From Azolla caroliniana (taxonomy: Eukaryota > Polypodiophyta), in assembly GCA_043228905.1 (NCBI GenBank), contig JBHGNT010000001.1:23002001-23066000 (forward strand): 64,000 nt of DNA, in the 5' to 3' direction. Of the stretch, positions 1-13,325 are shown piece after piece. Made by a program: the position numbers and the translations under genes. Each line of letters starts with the position of its first letter. Within the stretch, counting starts at the first letter, position 1. The notes beneath the pieces were generated by a model. The model saw only the letters and a list, made by a program, of their open reading frames with translations. It was not told where the DNA came from and made no database searches.

Positions 1-89
1 CAAGAGTCTGACAATGATTGTTTAAGATAGTAAGAACGATGAGGATGAATGAGTGTGTAATGCAATGAAATGTAAGGAATGAATACTAG

Positions 90-2085
90 GTACACAGGAA
101 GAGGCGGCTGAGGCATACGACATAGCTGCGATCAAGTTCCGGGGAGCAAATGCAGTCACGAATTTTGATATGAACCGATACGACATCCAAAAGATATGCT
201 CTTCATCGACTAGTACGCCCAATAATATCAATAATCTGCAGTCCCCACTAATGATAAGGTCCTCTAGTAGTGCTAGTGCTAGTGTTAGTAAACCCTTACT
301 TAATCATAATAACAGTAAGCTAGATTATTATACCAACTATCATCTGAGCGTTCAATCCTCCGCCCCCAATAGTAGTAATAGTAATAGTGGTAGTAATGCT
401 ACTATGACAGCCAATGATATTGATATCCGTCCCATCCTTCATACCACACCCAGTCCATTGATGATTATGAATGACCACCACCACCACCACCACCATCATC
501 ATCGCCATACGCACAACCCTAATGAAAGTAATCATAATCTCAATACCATCCTTAGTAGCCATATTAGCTACCCAAAAGATGACCATCACATGAATAGTGC
601 TACTCACCTTGACAACCCTAGCATGGCCCTTGTTAGCTTGGATCATAGCAATATTCATCACCATAATGGTTTAATGAATCCATTATATAATCATGCCCAT
701 ACCAACCTGATGAATAGTGGCCACAATAATAGTAATAATAGCACTAGTTCCACTAGAGGACATGATAGTAGTATTCATCAATGGCAATTACAGCTCAATA
801 TGGGCCAATATATGCCCCATCATGAGATCAATAGTAGTAGTAATCATCCTTCAAATATAATGAGCCACCATGATCATAACAATAATACTATGAATGCTTA
901 CCATCATCATGACCAATTACAACAACAATATAATCATCACTATACCCCACTGCAACTCCTAATGTGGAGCAAAATGGATCAACTAGAGAGGGACAAATAT
1001 GGATTAAATATTAATCCTAGCAATATAAGTGGCCTCTTCGATTGCAAACGCAATAATAGTAACAATAACGGTAACAATGCTGATCATGATATTCCTGGCG
1101 ATAATAATAACAAGAACAGCAATGATATTAATATGATGCATCATCCTTATTTAAGTTATGGTAGGCCATCATCGGCGAGTGCTACTACTACCGCTACTTC
1201 TTCTTCTAGTACCCCTATAATGCAAGCTCAAAACTTAATCATTGACTTGGAAAGGTCTTTATATAACAATAACAACTCCAACGTGACTGCTACTACCACC
1301 GATTTACTGAATCTCGATGGTAACAACAATGAGAACGATGGAGTTAGGCCGAGTGATGATGACAACAAATCTGGGATGGCCATTATCAATATTAATACCC
1401 GGCCTCCAAATGTTAATCCACCATCTGATCATCAGTCATGGATTCCCTCATCACGTGACCAGTTTCGAGGAGGAGCTAGTACTGCTATAGTATCTCATCA
1501 ACATCAAGATCATGAACGTGGGGGTATGATCATGAGCAACTCAGAGCAACTGGTACAACATGAGAGTGTAAGTTTTACCGCTATACCTTCTTCATCCATG
1601 ATGGAGCAACTACTAATGCATGTCTATAGGTATGATGTCTATACACCTGCTGGATGCACTTAGTATGTATGTATGTATGTATGTTAATGCAGGATGAGCA
1701 AATGTGTAGTAGAGGCGGTGGGGGTACTACTGCTGCAAGTCTTGTGAAATCCAATTGCAATGTACCAGCCGTTCCTCCTCCTATTCCTATGGTAATCAAC
1801 AACAACTCAACACCAGGAACAACATCATGTGGAATGAGCAACAACAGCAGGAGCAGGAGGTTGAATCAAATGTGGGGGGAGATTGGGGATCAACAGTATC
1901 ATACTTCTTGTGATGGATATAATAATAATAATAATAACAATAACATGCCTCCTCCTGCTGATGACCATCATTCACCCTGTCGTGATCATGGCGAAGATCG
2001 TCTCCTGGACCCATTGGTCTCGTCTTGGTCGACAGATCATCGTCGTCGTCGTCCTCATCATCATCACGCGGATGAAACTTCATGA
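90..2085 (+). CDS. AINTEGUMENTA/PLETHORA-like AP2 transcription factor, 3' exons (partial)
   Basis: The first codons (92-190) encode the end of the second AP2 repeat: [18 protein letters not shown], then a [15 protein letters not shown]-type stretch, the signature of ANT/AIL/PLT/BBM proteins, which are nuclear DNA-binding regulators of meristem and embryo growth. The exon opens after an AG at 88-89; a preceding A from the upstream exon would give the usual Ser before [10 protein letters not shown]. The tail is very rich in Asn, Ser and His, with a run of nine His near 476-502. Unspliced, the frame stops at 1661-1663. I prefer splicing of 1568-1692, because the donor is a perfect GTAAGT, the acceptor is TTAATGCAG, the phase is 0, and the joined frame runs on with the same composition to 2085. 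The GANAV and KICSSS variants resemble AIL1/AIL5 more than BBM or PLT1/2, but I do not assign a symbol. The upstream exons are outside the window. Confidence 0.75.
1568..1692 (+). other. Predicted intron in the AP2-type gene
   Basis: The interval starts GTAAGT directly after an AGT (Ser) codon and ends TTAATGCAG before GATGAGC. It is 125 bp and phase 0, so the upstream frame joins a downstream open frame of similar Asn/His-rich composition. An internal GT at 1630 with the same acceptor would leave a 63-bp intron and a stop soon after, which is less likely. Confidence 0.6.
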
Positions 2086-2223
2086 TATTCATGGATACTA
2101 CTAACTAGATAACAATATAAGCTTCCTGATCCCTTCCTTTCACTCTCCCATTGATACATACCACCCACCCAGCAATGCTATAACTCTCCTTAACGTGTTT
2201 TGGTCACCTTTATTGGTATTGTT

Positions 2224-2225
<2 letters not shown>

Positions 2226-2254
<29 letters not shown>
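2226..2254. repeat. (AC)n microsatellite
   Basis: This is an uninterrupted AC dinucleotide run about 140 bp after the predicted stop codon of the AP2-type gene, so it may lie in its 3' untranslated region. An AATAAA motif follows at about 2403. Confidence 0.9.
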
Positions 2255-2255
<1 letters not shown>

Positions 2256-5200
2256 TGTTGCCCCATCAAGAATTTTGTTATCTCCTTTTTGGTAAATCAC
2301 CCTAATGGTGTTCCTCTTCCTTCTTCTTCTTCTTTTTTCATTCACTTGTATCTACTTAGGTATGCACACCGCATTCATGATGGTTTCTTATTATGTTACA
2401 GAAATAAATCTGTAGATTGTTATTTGTTTGGGCATCATGTATGTGCACATATGTAGCATAGCTATATTTTCATGTACACTCTTAGTATGCCATCCTCATT
2501 TACTACCGGTGTATTTCTAGGCTATCCTAGGCACAATATTAACACTTGGACTAAGTTTGGGTGCAAAATTTACCATGGTATACAAGCTCACTGAACCCAA
2601 ATGTAATGGAGAATCATGAATATGAAAACTAATTTGAACGTGCTGAGCTATCTAATTTGTCTGTAGACATTATTGTAGTGTGCTGTATTGTATTATACTG
2701 GTGATCTGAATGTCATGCAACCATGCGAGCATAATTCCATGATTTTGAGCAATTTTTACGTCAATATCTTATTTTGAAGGTGCAGGTAGGTAGGAGAATG
2801 GTGCGTACGATGTAGGAGAATAGTATAGGGTCTGCAGGTGCCATATAGATTTAGCACATGATAGTGACGAGATTGATTATTCATGTATTACTAGTGCATT
2901 TCTAGGGTGGAAGGGGAAGTCATTCCAACAATCACCCAACCTAGTTGAGGTTCCTTCTCAACCTTGTTGTAAAATCTATGATCATATAATTGAAATGGAG
3001 AGATCCTTGTAGAATTTGGCCTAGCTCAATGCGATTGTCTTTTTGCAGCAAAGAAATGCTCAAAGTTCCTATACCTTATCCATAGGGTGCTTGCTGCTAA
3101 TCGGATTGCAGACAGATCAGTAATAGTCAATTAAATGTAATCCATAGGATGTTGGTGATGGATAGATTACTGATTAATATACACACCTTTCGGCTGGTTC
3201 ATGGTTTCAATTTTCATTGCAACATGTAAACAAAGAGAAGTACTCATCAAACCTACCTAAGGTGAGGATTTTGGATGTAGCTTCTCTTGACTATGAAAAT
3301 TGTAGGATTGACACTCGAAGAAGACAACTATAAAAACTCTATGGCTTATTTAGATCTCCTAGGCGGAACTTTAAAGTTTCCTTTGGAAGTAACTAAAGAT
3401 GATTAGATTCTATGAGACTTACCTAATTCCAACAATTGTCATGATTGAGAAGGGATGCATAACTTGTATAAATTGTTTACCCCTATCTCAACATAATACT
3501 ATGTGCAAAATGTGCATTTCGTGGATCGTCCTTGGGTATATATTGGATGTAAGACAATCTTCTAGATAGTTAATTTGATTCGTGTGAAATGGTAAAACAG
3601 AATCGATTTTTCTTGGCCAAGTACATCTTTAGTGTAACATTGTGTGGGGTGTTCCATGTTGAGATTAAAGTTTGTTTATTGTGACTTCCTACACCAATGA
3701 ATCATGAAGAAGACAAATTTCGCTTTCGTGATTACTAGACCTTGTTGTGTTGATACTAAGGACTTCAAAGTTTTCTTGGAGATGTGATGTTTATGAATAA
3801 TTCGGAAGGTAGACAAAAGGCAACTTACCATGTGACTACACGGCGGATATGTGAATACACATGTAACATGTGAGGGAAATGGGAGGGATCATATGAAGAT
3901 GGCTCATTTCATATTTTCAAAGAATTGGTTGGTCCAATGGGTATTTCAAAATATCCTTGCTATTTTATGTAGTGCATGGTTTTGGCACAAGGCCTTCGGA
4001 ATAATATTGATAGACATTGCTTAAGTTAGTGCTATGCCAATATTGTCGACCCTGGAAATAAAAAAGAGGACACCTTGAGCAAACATCTATGATGGGACAC
4101 CGAGTGATGTAAAATATGGGTGGTTTGTAAGCTCCGAGTGAGTGACATGTTTATATCAAGGAATGGATCAATAGTGGTAATAGGATACTTTTAATTTGCA
4201 TAATCAACCCCGACATCTAAGACTCATAGAGAATCCATATTCGTGTGTGACTAACCTATCTTGCGTAGGGGGTACTAAAACAAAACTGAGGGTATGCCAC
4301 TGGTTAGTTGGTGATGATCATATTCAAACATCAAAGATTTGAGAAAATCTCTCAATGGGAGAGGGATGGAGGCTAGGCTACTAGGATGGGATGGAGGCAA
4401 GTACTTGGCATGAGGATGGAAGTGGAAAATATTAATGTACATCATTTTAGGAGTGTCAAATCCAAGAGTCTCCAAAGCGCATATGTACCATTTATCCAAG
4501 AAAATTTTGATTGCCTACACAAAGAGAGACAGCGTAAAAGATAAGCTAATTATCGAGGCCCCTTTTTATGAGCACTTTTTGAAGTCGAGGGAAAGCGAAT
4601 GTTTTCTAGGTTGGTGACACATGGGCAACAAAAACCTTTGATAAGATTGTGACACTAGGAATCTTCCTAAAGAGATGAATTATTGAATGGACGAGGGGTG
4701 AAAGAAATGATGAGTAAAAGATAAAAAAACCATAGTATGTAGTAAAATGTAGACATTTTTACACCATGTGAAAGGGTGCCGCTTTGCTCTACAGTTATTA
4801 GACGATGTTTGACATCATGATCTTCCAAGGGGAAAAAGGGAAGTGTTGACATTGGAATTGAGGGGGAGGGGGGACCCCTCTTCCCTGATGGCATTATTCC
4901 TAGTACGTTATGCCTTCGACTCTTTTGATTAAAGCAAATGATGTTTTGTTGCAAGTGTCAAATCAACCAATCGAGGATCGATGTGCCTCACACCTTAGAG
5001 AAACTTGCGTGTAACGCCTTCCGCCAACTCAAAAGCAATTTATCGTATTCCTTTTGCCATTGTAAGAGAGAGACACAAAACGGGTATGCATGCGAGGTGA
5101 GAGGTTAGAGGCATGTGAGCTAATGGTAGACATGCCATAATCCAAATGTGTGTGGGTGTGAGTATGGGTGTGTGTGAGAGTGTACAATGCCAAGAAGGTA

Positions 5201-5710
5201 CATATATTTATGTAGGGTGATTTCTAATCAATGTTGAGGTAGGAATACAAACAAGGAGATATATGTGTGTGGGAAGTGATTTCTAGTCAAAAGCTTATTA
5301 TCCACCCACACACCCAACCCCCCCCTTATACATATGTACATACATAGAACCCACATATATATATGTACACACATTACGGTACGTAGACTACATACATACA
5401 TAGTCTTCTAGTTCCTTGTTTTTACATAGTCTTCTACATTATACATACAAGTTTAGAGCCACCATTTACATATTTACATATGCTGCTTCTATGCATATAC
5501 ATTTGAAATTTGATTTTATATATATATATATATTAATATACATACATATATCTTGGTTCCCATATTGTCCGGCGCTTCTTTTGGGAGGCCCCCTAAAGTC
5601 ACGGGCATAATACACCTCCTCTTTTTCCCTGTGTTTTCTTTATTTTTATTTTATTTGTCTTTAACAGAAAACAAATCATTCATATAACTTAAAAACTCTG
5701 TAACAAATCT

Positions 5711-5733
5711 TCATCATCATCATCATCATCATC
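5711..5733. repeat. (TCA)n microsatellite
   Basis: This is a pure trinucleotide run of about eight units in intergenic DNA. Confidence 0.9.
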
Positions 5734-7830
5734 AAATTAACAATTATAATACCAATTCAAAATGAATACATACATTACTTATTTCTAATGACTGACTGAC
5801 TGACTATTGTACTACTCCTCTTTCTAGCAGTTGCGAGTAGCCCTCCCACCCCTCTACAGCCACCCAATATCTGTGTGTTAATCTAAGATTTCTAATCTTT
5901 AAACCCCTCCCTCTTGTCTCTTCTCTGTCCATCATATCTTCTCGTTTCATTCATCATTCTCATCCATATCCTCTTTTTCCCCATCATCAATTTAGCTCCT
6001 ATACACCACCAAATTTCATTCACTTCCTTCCCCCCTCTCCCAACACCGACGTACGCATTTCAAATAAATCAGTTTACCATCATACACCCCAATACCCACA
6101 CAAGGTTGTATTATATTTTGTCATGGGAATTCTGTAAAAACTTCTTCTACTCATTACATGTATCTCTTTTGCTTTTCCATCTTACTTAATGTATCCAAAA
6201 CTCTTATCAATTCCATGCAACTCCAGAAACCTCAGCAATCACTTGTGTTTACAGGAAATAAGTTACAGATCGTTTAAATCCTTAAATGAAAGCAACGAGT
6301 TCAATCACTTGATTATCAAATCTTCACTAGACACACACACACAATATAAATAAATATGCAACAATATAACTGAAGTCACTAGTACTCCATCTGTCCACAA
6401 GTTATTTTAGAAATTAATTTGCATTTTTTTTATTCTAGAATTCGTGTGCTCATCACAAGACTAACCATCTAATGACAAATGTCTTTTAAGTAGAAGGAAA
6501 CGGGAGAAATTTATATAAATAATCATGCACCGGCCTAGATTCGAGCTTCAAAATTAGGGTTTAATGAAGAATATAAAAAAAAGGAATGGAGGGGACATGT
6601 TAGATCAAGGTAAGGGGATCTATTTCGTTGTTGCATCAAACGAAACAAAAAGGTAGAGAGAGAGAGTTTCAGTCTTTAGGCGGTAAAGATTAAGTGTGTG
6701 TATGTATTATGTATGTATGGGGTGGGGGAGGGAGACATTCAATCAGCTATTGTGATTATGAGGAAAAATGCACACATTTTATTTGTGCCTTGGGATTGCT
6801 TTTCCGAAAATACAGAATCTAAGCCCCCTCCCTCTTTTCAGCTTTTATTTTTTTTATACCACAATGAGGAAGAAGTGTGATATTTCTTTCTTCAATCAAG
6901 CCTGCCGGACTCAGTAATCTATCTATCTATCTCTATCTAGCACAAGTGTGTGAGTTTGCGTTGTACCATTAAGTTAGTTGATATAATATAATTAAAAGAT
7001 TGTGAAAAAAAGCATTGCATAAGTTAAGTTGGATTAAGCGTGACATTGCATTACCATTAGTTATTGCTCTTGTTCCTGATTTGTTATTATTAACATGAAG
7101 CATTGCTATTTCACATCAAGTAGGCTGCGATGCTGACTAATGAGTTATATACATATATGTATATATATATCCATATAGATAGATAGCTCTCAGAAATAAG
7201 TTAAGTAAGTAGTCTGAATTGGCTAGGGCTTGCTTTAACTACCATAAACTCTGGGTGTGATATTGACAGATTTGGATATGATAATAATGATTCGGAATTG
7301 AAGAAGAATAGAAATGGCAAATTTCTGATATTAGGCGTGTGTGTGTAGTGATAGATAGAGAGAGATATGGTGGTACCGTACCCATTATGGCATTCTAATG
7401 AATGAATGATATGGAGGATGGATGACAACCTTCTCCCTCTCGCTAATCTTCTTAGCGTATGAAGAAGTTTGGTATTTGTTACAAACAAAAAGAGTATGAG
7501 TAGGTAGGACTAGGTAGGTATATTTATACAAAATCAATACATACATACATATAGATAGATAGATATGTAGACATGTATGTATGTGTATAATTGAAATGAT
7601 GGGCAGACATACATACATACATACAATGAATATGCAGTAAGTATGTATGTAGTAGGGGTCTAGGTGCGATGAGATGAATGTTAATAAAACCGAATGCAAT
7701 GAAGTACATATGTATTATGAGGGGAGAGGGTATTATTATATATATATATATGTATTATGTACATATATGTATAGGTAGGCTATTGTGATGGATGATGTAA
7801 TCATAAGCAGAGATATATGTACCCACAGAT

Positions 7831-7855
7831 GAGAGAGAGAGAGAGAGAGAGAGAG
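7831..7855. repeat. (GA)n microsatellite
   Basis: This is a pure GA run; a second, longer one follows at 7964-8002. Confidence 0.9.
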
Positions 7856-7961
7856 CATCGATGTTTGGGCTGATCATAAAATCAATAAATTGGTGGATTC
7901 ATTTCCAGAAAATTTACTCTAAAAAAATTAAAACAAAAACAAACAAATAAATAAATATATT

Positions 7962-7963
<2 letters not shown>

Positions 7964-8002
<39 letters not shown>
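7964..8002. repeat. (GA)n microsatellite
   Basis: This is a pure AG/GA run of about 39 bp downstream of an A-rich stretch. Confidence 0.9.
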
Positions 8003-8003
<1 letters not shown>

Positions 8004-10517
8004 GAACACACGTATGTACACAATGCACATTGGTCTTATAGTTTTGTAATGAAATACTAAGATTTTTCTTTTGGGGAGTAGCTAAGCTACGTACTTGCCT
8101 TCTTCACATTCGAATTACACACATACACGTTTGGTACAACGATGCATATAGTTGAGTGGGAAGGAAGGGGCCCGGCAGCATACAATACATATTACATACA
8201 ATGTATGCAATACAATTCAAGAAATGACATAGACGATACGCACTCCTGTCATGCGGACAAAAGACGGACGAAATGTAGGAACTCGTGAGCAAGTGGTGTT
8301 TGTTAGGATGGAAGATGGTGGTTTGTATGTGTGTGAAATCATCCATCCATTCCTTTGTTTTCAAACAAAACTCTCACCTTTCAATCCACACTAGCATTTG
8401 ATGGCAATCTTCCATCGATTTAATTAGAACTGGTCAGTTCATTATTGCGCTTCTCTAACTAACAACATAAGGCTTCATTTCATTCCAAACGTTCTCATAC
8501 CTTCATCACTATGATTCTGTAGTCTTATAACAAACATCGCACACCTTCTTCTACGCCCAAAACATTCTTTTGCAATGATTCCACATTTGGCATCCCTCCA
8601 CATCACATGTATCTTGTCCTTCCTTGATTAGTTAATGAATGGATAAAAGCATCCATATGAAGTGGTTTGATAATTTGCCCCTGCATTTTCTACTTACACA
8701 TTCGGTTTAATGCTACAAAAGTTGAGGTCTAGGGGGCATGCGTACCTAGATAGATAGACACTTTTAGTCAAGGTACGTACCATACAACATTAATATATTA
8801 TTCTGATCCAAGAATAGTCGTACAACCATTGTACATGCATCCGTACATACAATGGTGTCCATGCTCATTAGAGTTAATAACAAGCATGAAACCATTCCAA
8901 CTTTTCTTTTCAGAGTACTATCCTATTGAAACGTCACTACAAAGGCACAAGCAAATAATATTATGTAGCTTAAGCATTTGAGTCAAGTAGAGACATATTA
9001 TTTCAGTTTTAAAAGCACACCAATGCAAGGATATCCTTCCTAGAAATCTATTACTTTATAAAAAGTGCGAGGTTGAATGGGGCATGAAAGTTAATGACAT
9101 GGGCTTGTAAAAAAGTAAACAATTTTTTGATAGAGCATCCTAATGAACACGTAGGACTCTATAGGCCAACTTGACATCTACAAGCCATATTGCAAGAATA
9201 AGTGGTGCACTAATTTCATTGTTGGCCCTTTATTAACCAAGAAGTAGGAAACATGCAACAAATTCTTACACACACTACATATGTTGATTTCTATGCCGCT
9301 CAAAGTTTGTGTAAGTTTTAGAACAAAGCACCTATGATTCATGTATTTGTACGACAATGCTTCCTGACAACTTCTTCCACGCTCAATTGATATATCTATG
9401 ACATTTTCTAGTCTCAAACATTACTATATAATACCAACCTAGTATCTTTCTTTCCATTGCTTCAACAAAATCATCTTTTATGCTGATACATATACATTGA
9501 ATAAATTGATAGACAAGTATTGATATGAAAGCTAGAGTGTATATGTGTCTTCTTGTTGAAATGTTGTCTATGTAGATGAGTACACAATAGTTAAACAACC
9601 ATTAGAAGGTCCTAATAACATGAAAGGTTATCCTTCTTGATGATCAAAGGTTCACTACCCATGTCATTTGTTCATGAATTTTATCAAATAATTTGCATCA
9701 ACAAATCACAAGTTTATGTATGGAATCCTGATTCTAGCATAAGCTTAACCATGTGTTTATTTACTATGTTAACGTCAATCACCTACAAGGAGATGTAAAC
9801 TGGTGGGGAACATTACTCCACTCAACAATTAAGTTGATTAGCCAATTGTGCAAATCAAGCATAACATATCGCGGGGTGCCCGAAAACTTTCTTATTTCTA
9901 TCTCCATTTCATGCAATGTCAACTTGAAAAAAGTTTTTTTTTGGAAGAGATCCATTTCTCGTGTGATTTCGAGCATATATACACCTACAAGGACTCATTC
10001 CCTAGGTTGCCACTCTTGTAGATGTCATATTCATCCTTAAGAAAACAAGTCAATCTCCAAGTCATACAAAATTGTGCAGGAAATCACTATTTTAAGCAAT
10101 CACATACATTATCTGAAACAACTATGCATTGCAATTGGGTTCTATACATCTGAGTACACACGCACAAAGTGACATATTAATCATCAACATCCAATATATT
10201 GGGAAACCTTGTAATACAATTGGCATTGGACTCTAGATTGATGAATATCTTGCGATTAAATTGTACTATCATCAACTTTTTTATTGTCATGTTTTTTGGA
10301 TGTAAGGGTTAACCATGGATTTAACCTAATCTGGCAAGACCTAAAAGATCGTTGTCGCGGAAATCTGCGCCTACGGGTCGGTCAAATGGGACCACCGGGG
10401 TCTTTGACCAAGGAGGATGAATCGGGTGACTTGTGCTTGTAAGGAATCGACCGTCGTTTATGTTTACAATCGGGTCGTTCTTGTTGTCGAAGATGCTTGT
10501 GTGGGTTGACTAAGAGA

Positions 10518-10552
<35 letters not shown>

Positions 10553-10948
10553 TGATATTGAGAAAATATTTACCGCACCACAAAGATGTCGTGAAGCACA
10601 TGACACATGTGCCAAACGTCGCGATGTGCGTGTTACACGTGTGTAGACAAGCACCGGCCTCTATCCGCAAGTGGTGATGGAGGATTGAAAGGATTGTTTA
10701 AGACAATGAAGCGGAACCGTCAGTGTTCTGGACTGGAAGGACTAGCGCAAGCGAGAAACTATTAAAGATAGATTGGTAGATAGATAGATACAGACCAGAA
10801 TTCCAATCCCTGGTTTGAACTTTTGACTTCAAAATTGAGAGACAAGATACATTGCCAATGAGATAACTAAGATTTATTATTATTGTTATTGATTTTGTAT
10901 ATTGCTCGATTTCCTTTCCCTTCCTTTCCTTCTTATATAGATGCCCCC

Positions 10949-11012
10949 ATGCATATGATGCATGGAGGGTGTAAGACATGCATACAATGCATGAAATGCA
11001 TGTGATGCATGA
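10949..11012 (-). promoter_or_regulatory. RY-motif (CATGCAT) cluster in E LTR promoter
   Basis: About six overlapping CATGCAT/ATGCATG words lie directly upstream (minus-strand sense) of the TATA-like sequence at about 10932-10938. CATGCA(TG) is the RY element bound by plant B3-domain factors of the ABI3/FUS3/LEC2 group. The binding role here is inferred from the motif alone. Confidence 0.5.
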
Positions 11013-11091
11013 TGACCATGTCTCTCATTCAAGCTCTCATGTACGAGCTGTTACATTTGAAAAGTACAATGAAGAAATAAACTTTAAAGAA

Positions 11092-11164
11092 AAAAACCTA
11101 GCCTAATGGTATGTCAATTGCCTCCTATCCTCGAGGTGTAAGGTTCAAAACTTTACTTGCACCT
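11092..11164 (+). promoter_or_regulatory. tRNA-like module (A-box/B-box) antisense in E LTR
   Basis: On the plus strand, opposite to LTR transcription, TAGCCTAATGG at 11099-11109 fits an A-box and GGTTCAAAACT at 11142-11152 resembles a B-box, about 32 nt apart as in tRNA genes. A T-arm-like stem surrounds the B-box. No proper acceptor stem is seen, so this is a tRNA-derived sequence, not a tRNA gene. Confidence 0.55.
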
Positions 11165-11330
11165 CATTGTATGCCGTTAGGCCTTAGGCTTATCATTGTG
11201 TAATGAACACCTAAACACACATCACATGTGCACATTAACGTGCTAACATACATGTGTAACCATCACTCCTTTCATACGTGTGCACATTGCACCTTCTTGA
11301 TTTTCCTCGTTCCACGTGATTTTCACACTG

Positions 11331-11480
11331 TTGCCGAAAATCTTCACGACATCGTAAGACACCCACCAAACCGCATGTCCTCTAGTATGTGCCAAGAAGT
11401 GAGTGTTGCCGAAAATCTTCACGACATCGTAAGACACCCACCAAACCGCATGTCCTCCGGTATGTGCCAAGAAGTGAGTG
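11331..11480. repeat. 75-bp tandem duplication across the E LTR/internal junction
   Basis: Two adjacent copies, starting at 11331 and 11406, both begin TTGCCGAAAATCTTCACGAC. Each spans the end of the LTR and the first internal bases, and they differ at only a couple of positions. The duplication happened after or during insertion. Confidence 0.9.
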
Positions 11481-11500
11481 TGAGATTCCGGCTACAACGA

Positions 11501-12848
11501 TTAATCAATTTCCTCCACATCCTCATTGACCTTGCTCACGTTTGTGGGCCCCGTTGTACTATCTTTATTGCTGAGGTCATCGAGGTTAGGACCTTCATCT
11601 TGTCTTTTCTTGAATATCTTTACTCTTTTCCCCGCAATGGGTATGGACAACCTTGATCCGTCTAGCTCCACGAGGTGGTAGGTGGCATTGTCGTTGGCAC
11701 TCATCGCCATATACGGTTTGAACCACCTTCTTGCGAACTTCCTTGTCGTCTTGTGTTGGTTGTCAAGGCTGTTGTCGTAGACCAATACCCAATACCCAAT
11801 CTCCTTCTTCGATCTTCTTGGGACGCAATCGGTGTATCTTATCGAACTGAATCTTATTCTTCACTCGGGCTGTCTCCATTATCTTTCACGTATTCTCTAG
11901 TTCTTCGGGTCTTCTTTTGAGCTGCCTTATCCGTGCCGCCAATAATTCTTCCCGTCTCATCTCATTCTCCCATGAGGCGATTGTCCTCTCGATGGGCATT
12001 ACTGGTTTCTGTCCATACATGAGCTTTGTTGGCATATAGCCTGTCACAAAATTGTGTGTAGTTCTATTGGCCCACAATGCATAGGGCAATAATCGTGGCC
12101 AATTCTCAACTCGACCATTGCATGCTCGTACGATGGTTTTGACTATCGACCCATGCCCTCGCTCGATCTTCCCATTTGCTTCCGGATTATAGGCAATTGT
12201 GAGGGAGAGCTTTACGCCTAGTCGCTTGAAGAGCTCCATTGCTTCGTGCGCATCTAACTCCCCTAGGTTGACCACTATCTTTCCCACACATCCCTATCGG
12301 CAGACAACCTCTTCGAGCAGAAATTTGCATATGGTTGCCGTCGTCTTATTTTCTAAGGCTCGTCCTTCTACCTGATTTGTTAGGTCTTCCCTCCCTAATA
12401 CCAAGTACTTCATATGTCCCACTCCCATTGGCATCGAGACCAGATCCACCATCCATTTAAAATGTATGGTGAGTGGGTATGTTGGCCGCAACTCATCATG
12501 GTGACGTATGTTCGAATGTACTTGGCAGGTTTCGCATGTGGACCCGAAATGTAGTACATCTTTATACATGCTCGACCACCAGGACTTTTCCTTTAGCTTT
12601 TCAAACGTTGCCCACGTTCCTCTATGACCTGCCCATGGACTCTCGTGGATTTCAGACATCAACGTTGTTTGGTCCTCTTTCTTCACCACTACTGTGGTGG
12701 CATCCCTGTCCTTCTCTTTGGGTGCCACCAAAGGAATCCTCCCTTTAGAATGTACTGGTAAGCTTTCTTCCGTATTTGTAGAGCCTCCTCCTTCGTCCAT
12801 GAAGCATCCGCCATCATTGTTCTCAAGAATCTGCCAATTAGTAACCAC
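11501..12848 (-). pseudogene. Element E integrase (broken)
   Basis: Three minus-strand segments (12294-12848, 11886-12287, 11501-11785) give the zinc-binding HHCC region (H-ESPWAGH, then CETC), the catalytic core from MVDLVSMP, a NGKIERGHG segment with the catalytic Glu, and a C-terminal domain ending in GKRVKIFKKR. This enzyme joins cDNA to the host chromosome. The middle Asp region reads KIVVNLGEL where copy C has KIVDDRGEL, so the second catalytic Asp appears lost. There is no chromodomain. Frameshifts or stops separate the segments near 11800-11880 and 12290. The close match to 38064-39300 and 42842-43994 makes the family assignment secure. Confidence 0.8.
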
Positions 12849-13320
12849 TCCCCGTCATACCCGTTCTTGTTGAAAGCATGGAGGGTTGGCGTGCCTCTGT
12901 CTTCTGCTGATAGTTGGGCTGCCTTGAAGACGTCAAGGGCGACGTCATCATCTTCTGAAACCATGTCACTTTCATCTTCGAATCTTGCTCTTGACAGCAT
13001 GTTGGCCATGGCATTGTTATTCCCAGGAATGTGGCAGATCTCTGGGTTTAAAGACTTGATATAAGCGATCCACCTTAGCATAGCCAGATCTGGTGTCGCA
13101 CGTCCGGAGATATCCCAAGGATTGGGAGGCAATTCGTTTCAATTACCACCTCCGACCCAATCAAGTAGTCCTTGTCTACCTTCACTGCAGACACGATACC
13201 CTAGAGTTCCCGCTTTACCTGGGCGTATCCTCGTTGTCGTTCACTAAGGACCTTTGCTCCGAACCGGATGGCGTACCGTGTGCTATCTTCTCCTTCTTGG
13301 TTGATGACCCATCCAATCCC
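12689..13320 (-). pseudogene. Element E RNase H, C-terminal part
   Basis: The minus-strand frame 12689-13132 contains PDLAMLRWIAYIKSLNPEIC, then MANMLSRARFEDES, the end of an RNase H domain and the start of the RT/integrase linker seen also in copies C and A. The preceding part (13133-13320) is frameshifted. Element N interrupts the domain at 13321-13325; the other half resumes at 23222. Confidence 0.75.
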
Positions 13321-13325
13321 CGTTG

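Larger units (their letters stand above)
2255..10348. other. Intergenic DNA without a recognisable gene
   Basis: This is AT-rich sequence with many microsatellites and short tetranucleotide runs, for example CATA/TATG/GATA blocks around 7540-7625 and ATCT around 6920-6937. No frame longer than about 100 codons is convincing, and I see no transposon ends or RNA genes. Stretches at 2900-4600 and 9180-10320 read like long-decayed repeats, but I could not match them to a family. The right edge, at 10349-10352, is the TCGT next to element E. Confidence 0.6.
10353..11351 (-). repeat. 3' LTR of element E
   Basis: On the minus strand it starts TGTCGTGAAGATTTTCGGCA and ends with TGCGCAGATTTCCGCGACA. 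It is highly similar along its length to 50850-51879. It holds a TATA-like TATATAA (minus strand, about 10932-10938), an RY cluster, a (GA)n run near 10512-10548 and the antisense tRNA-like module. Confidence 0.8.

Noticed and set aside
320-664. Minus-strand open frame opposite the AP2-type exon
   Set aside because: It is the complement of His/Asn codon runs and encodes low-complexity Val/Ile/Met; the plus-strand frame is explained by the AP2-type domain.
9180-10040. Short frames on both strands (60-95 codons)
   Set aside because: No motif, no repeats of known elements, and composition typical of random AT-rich DNA.
12473-12748. Plus-strand frames opposite the E integrase
   Set aside because: They are shadows of the minus-strand integrase, which matches copies A and C residue by residue.
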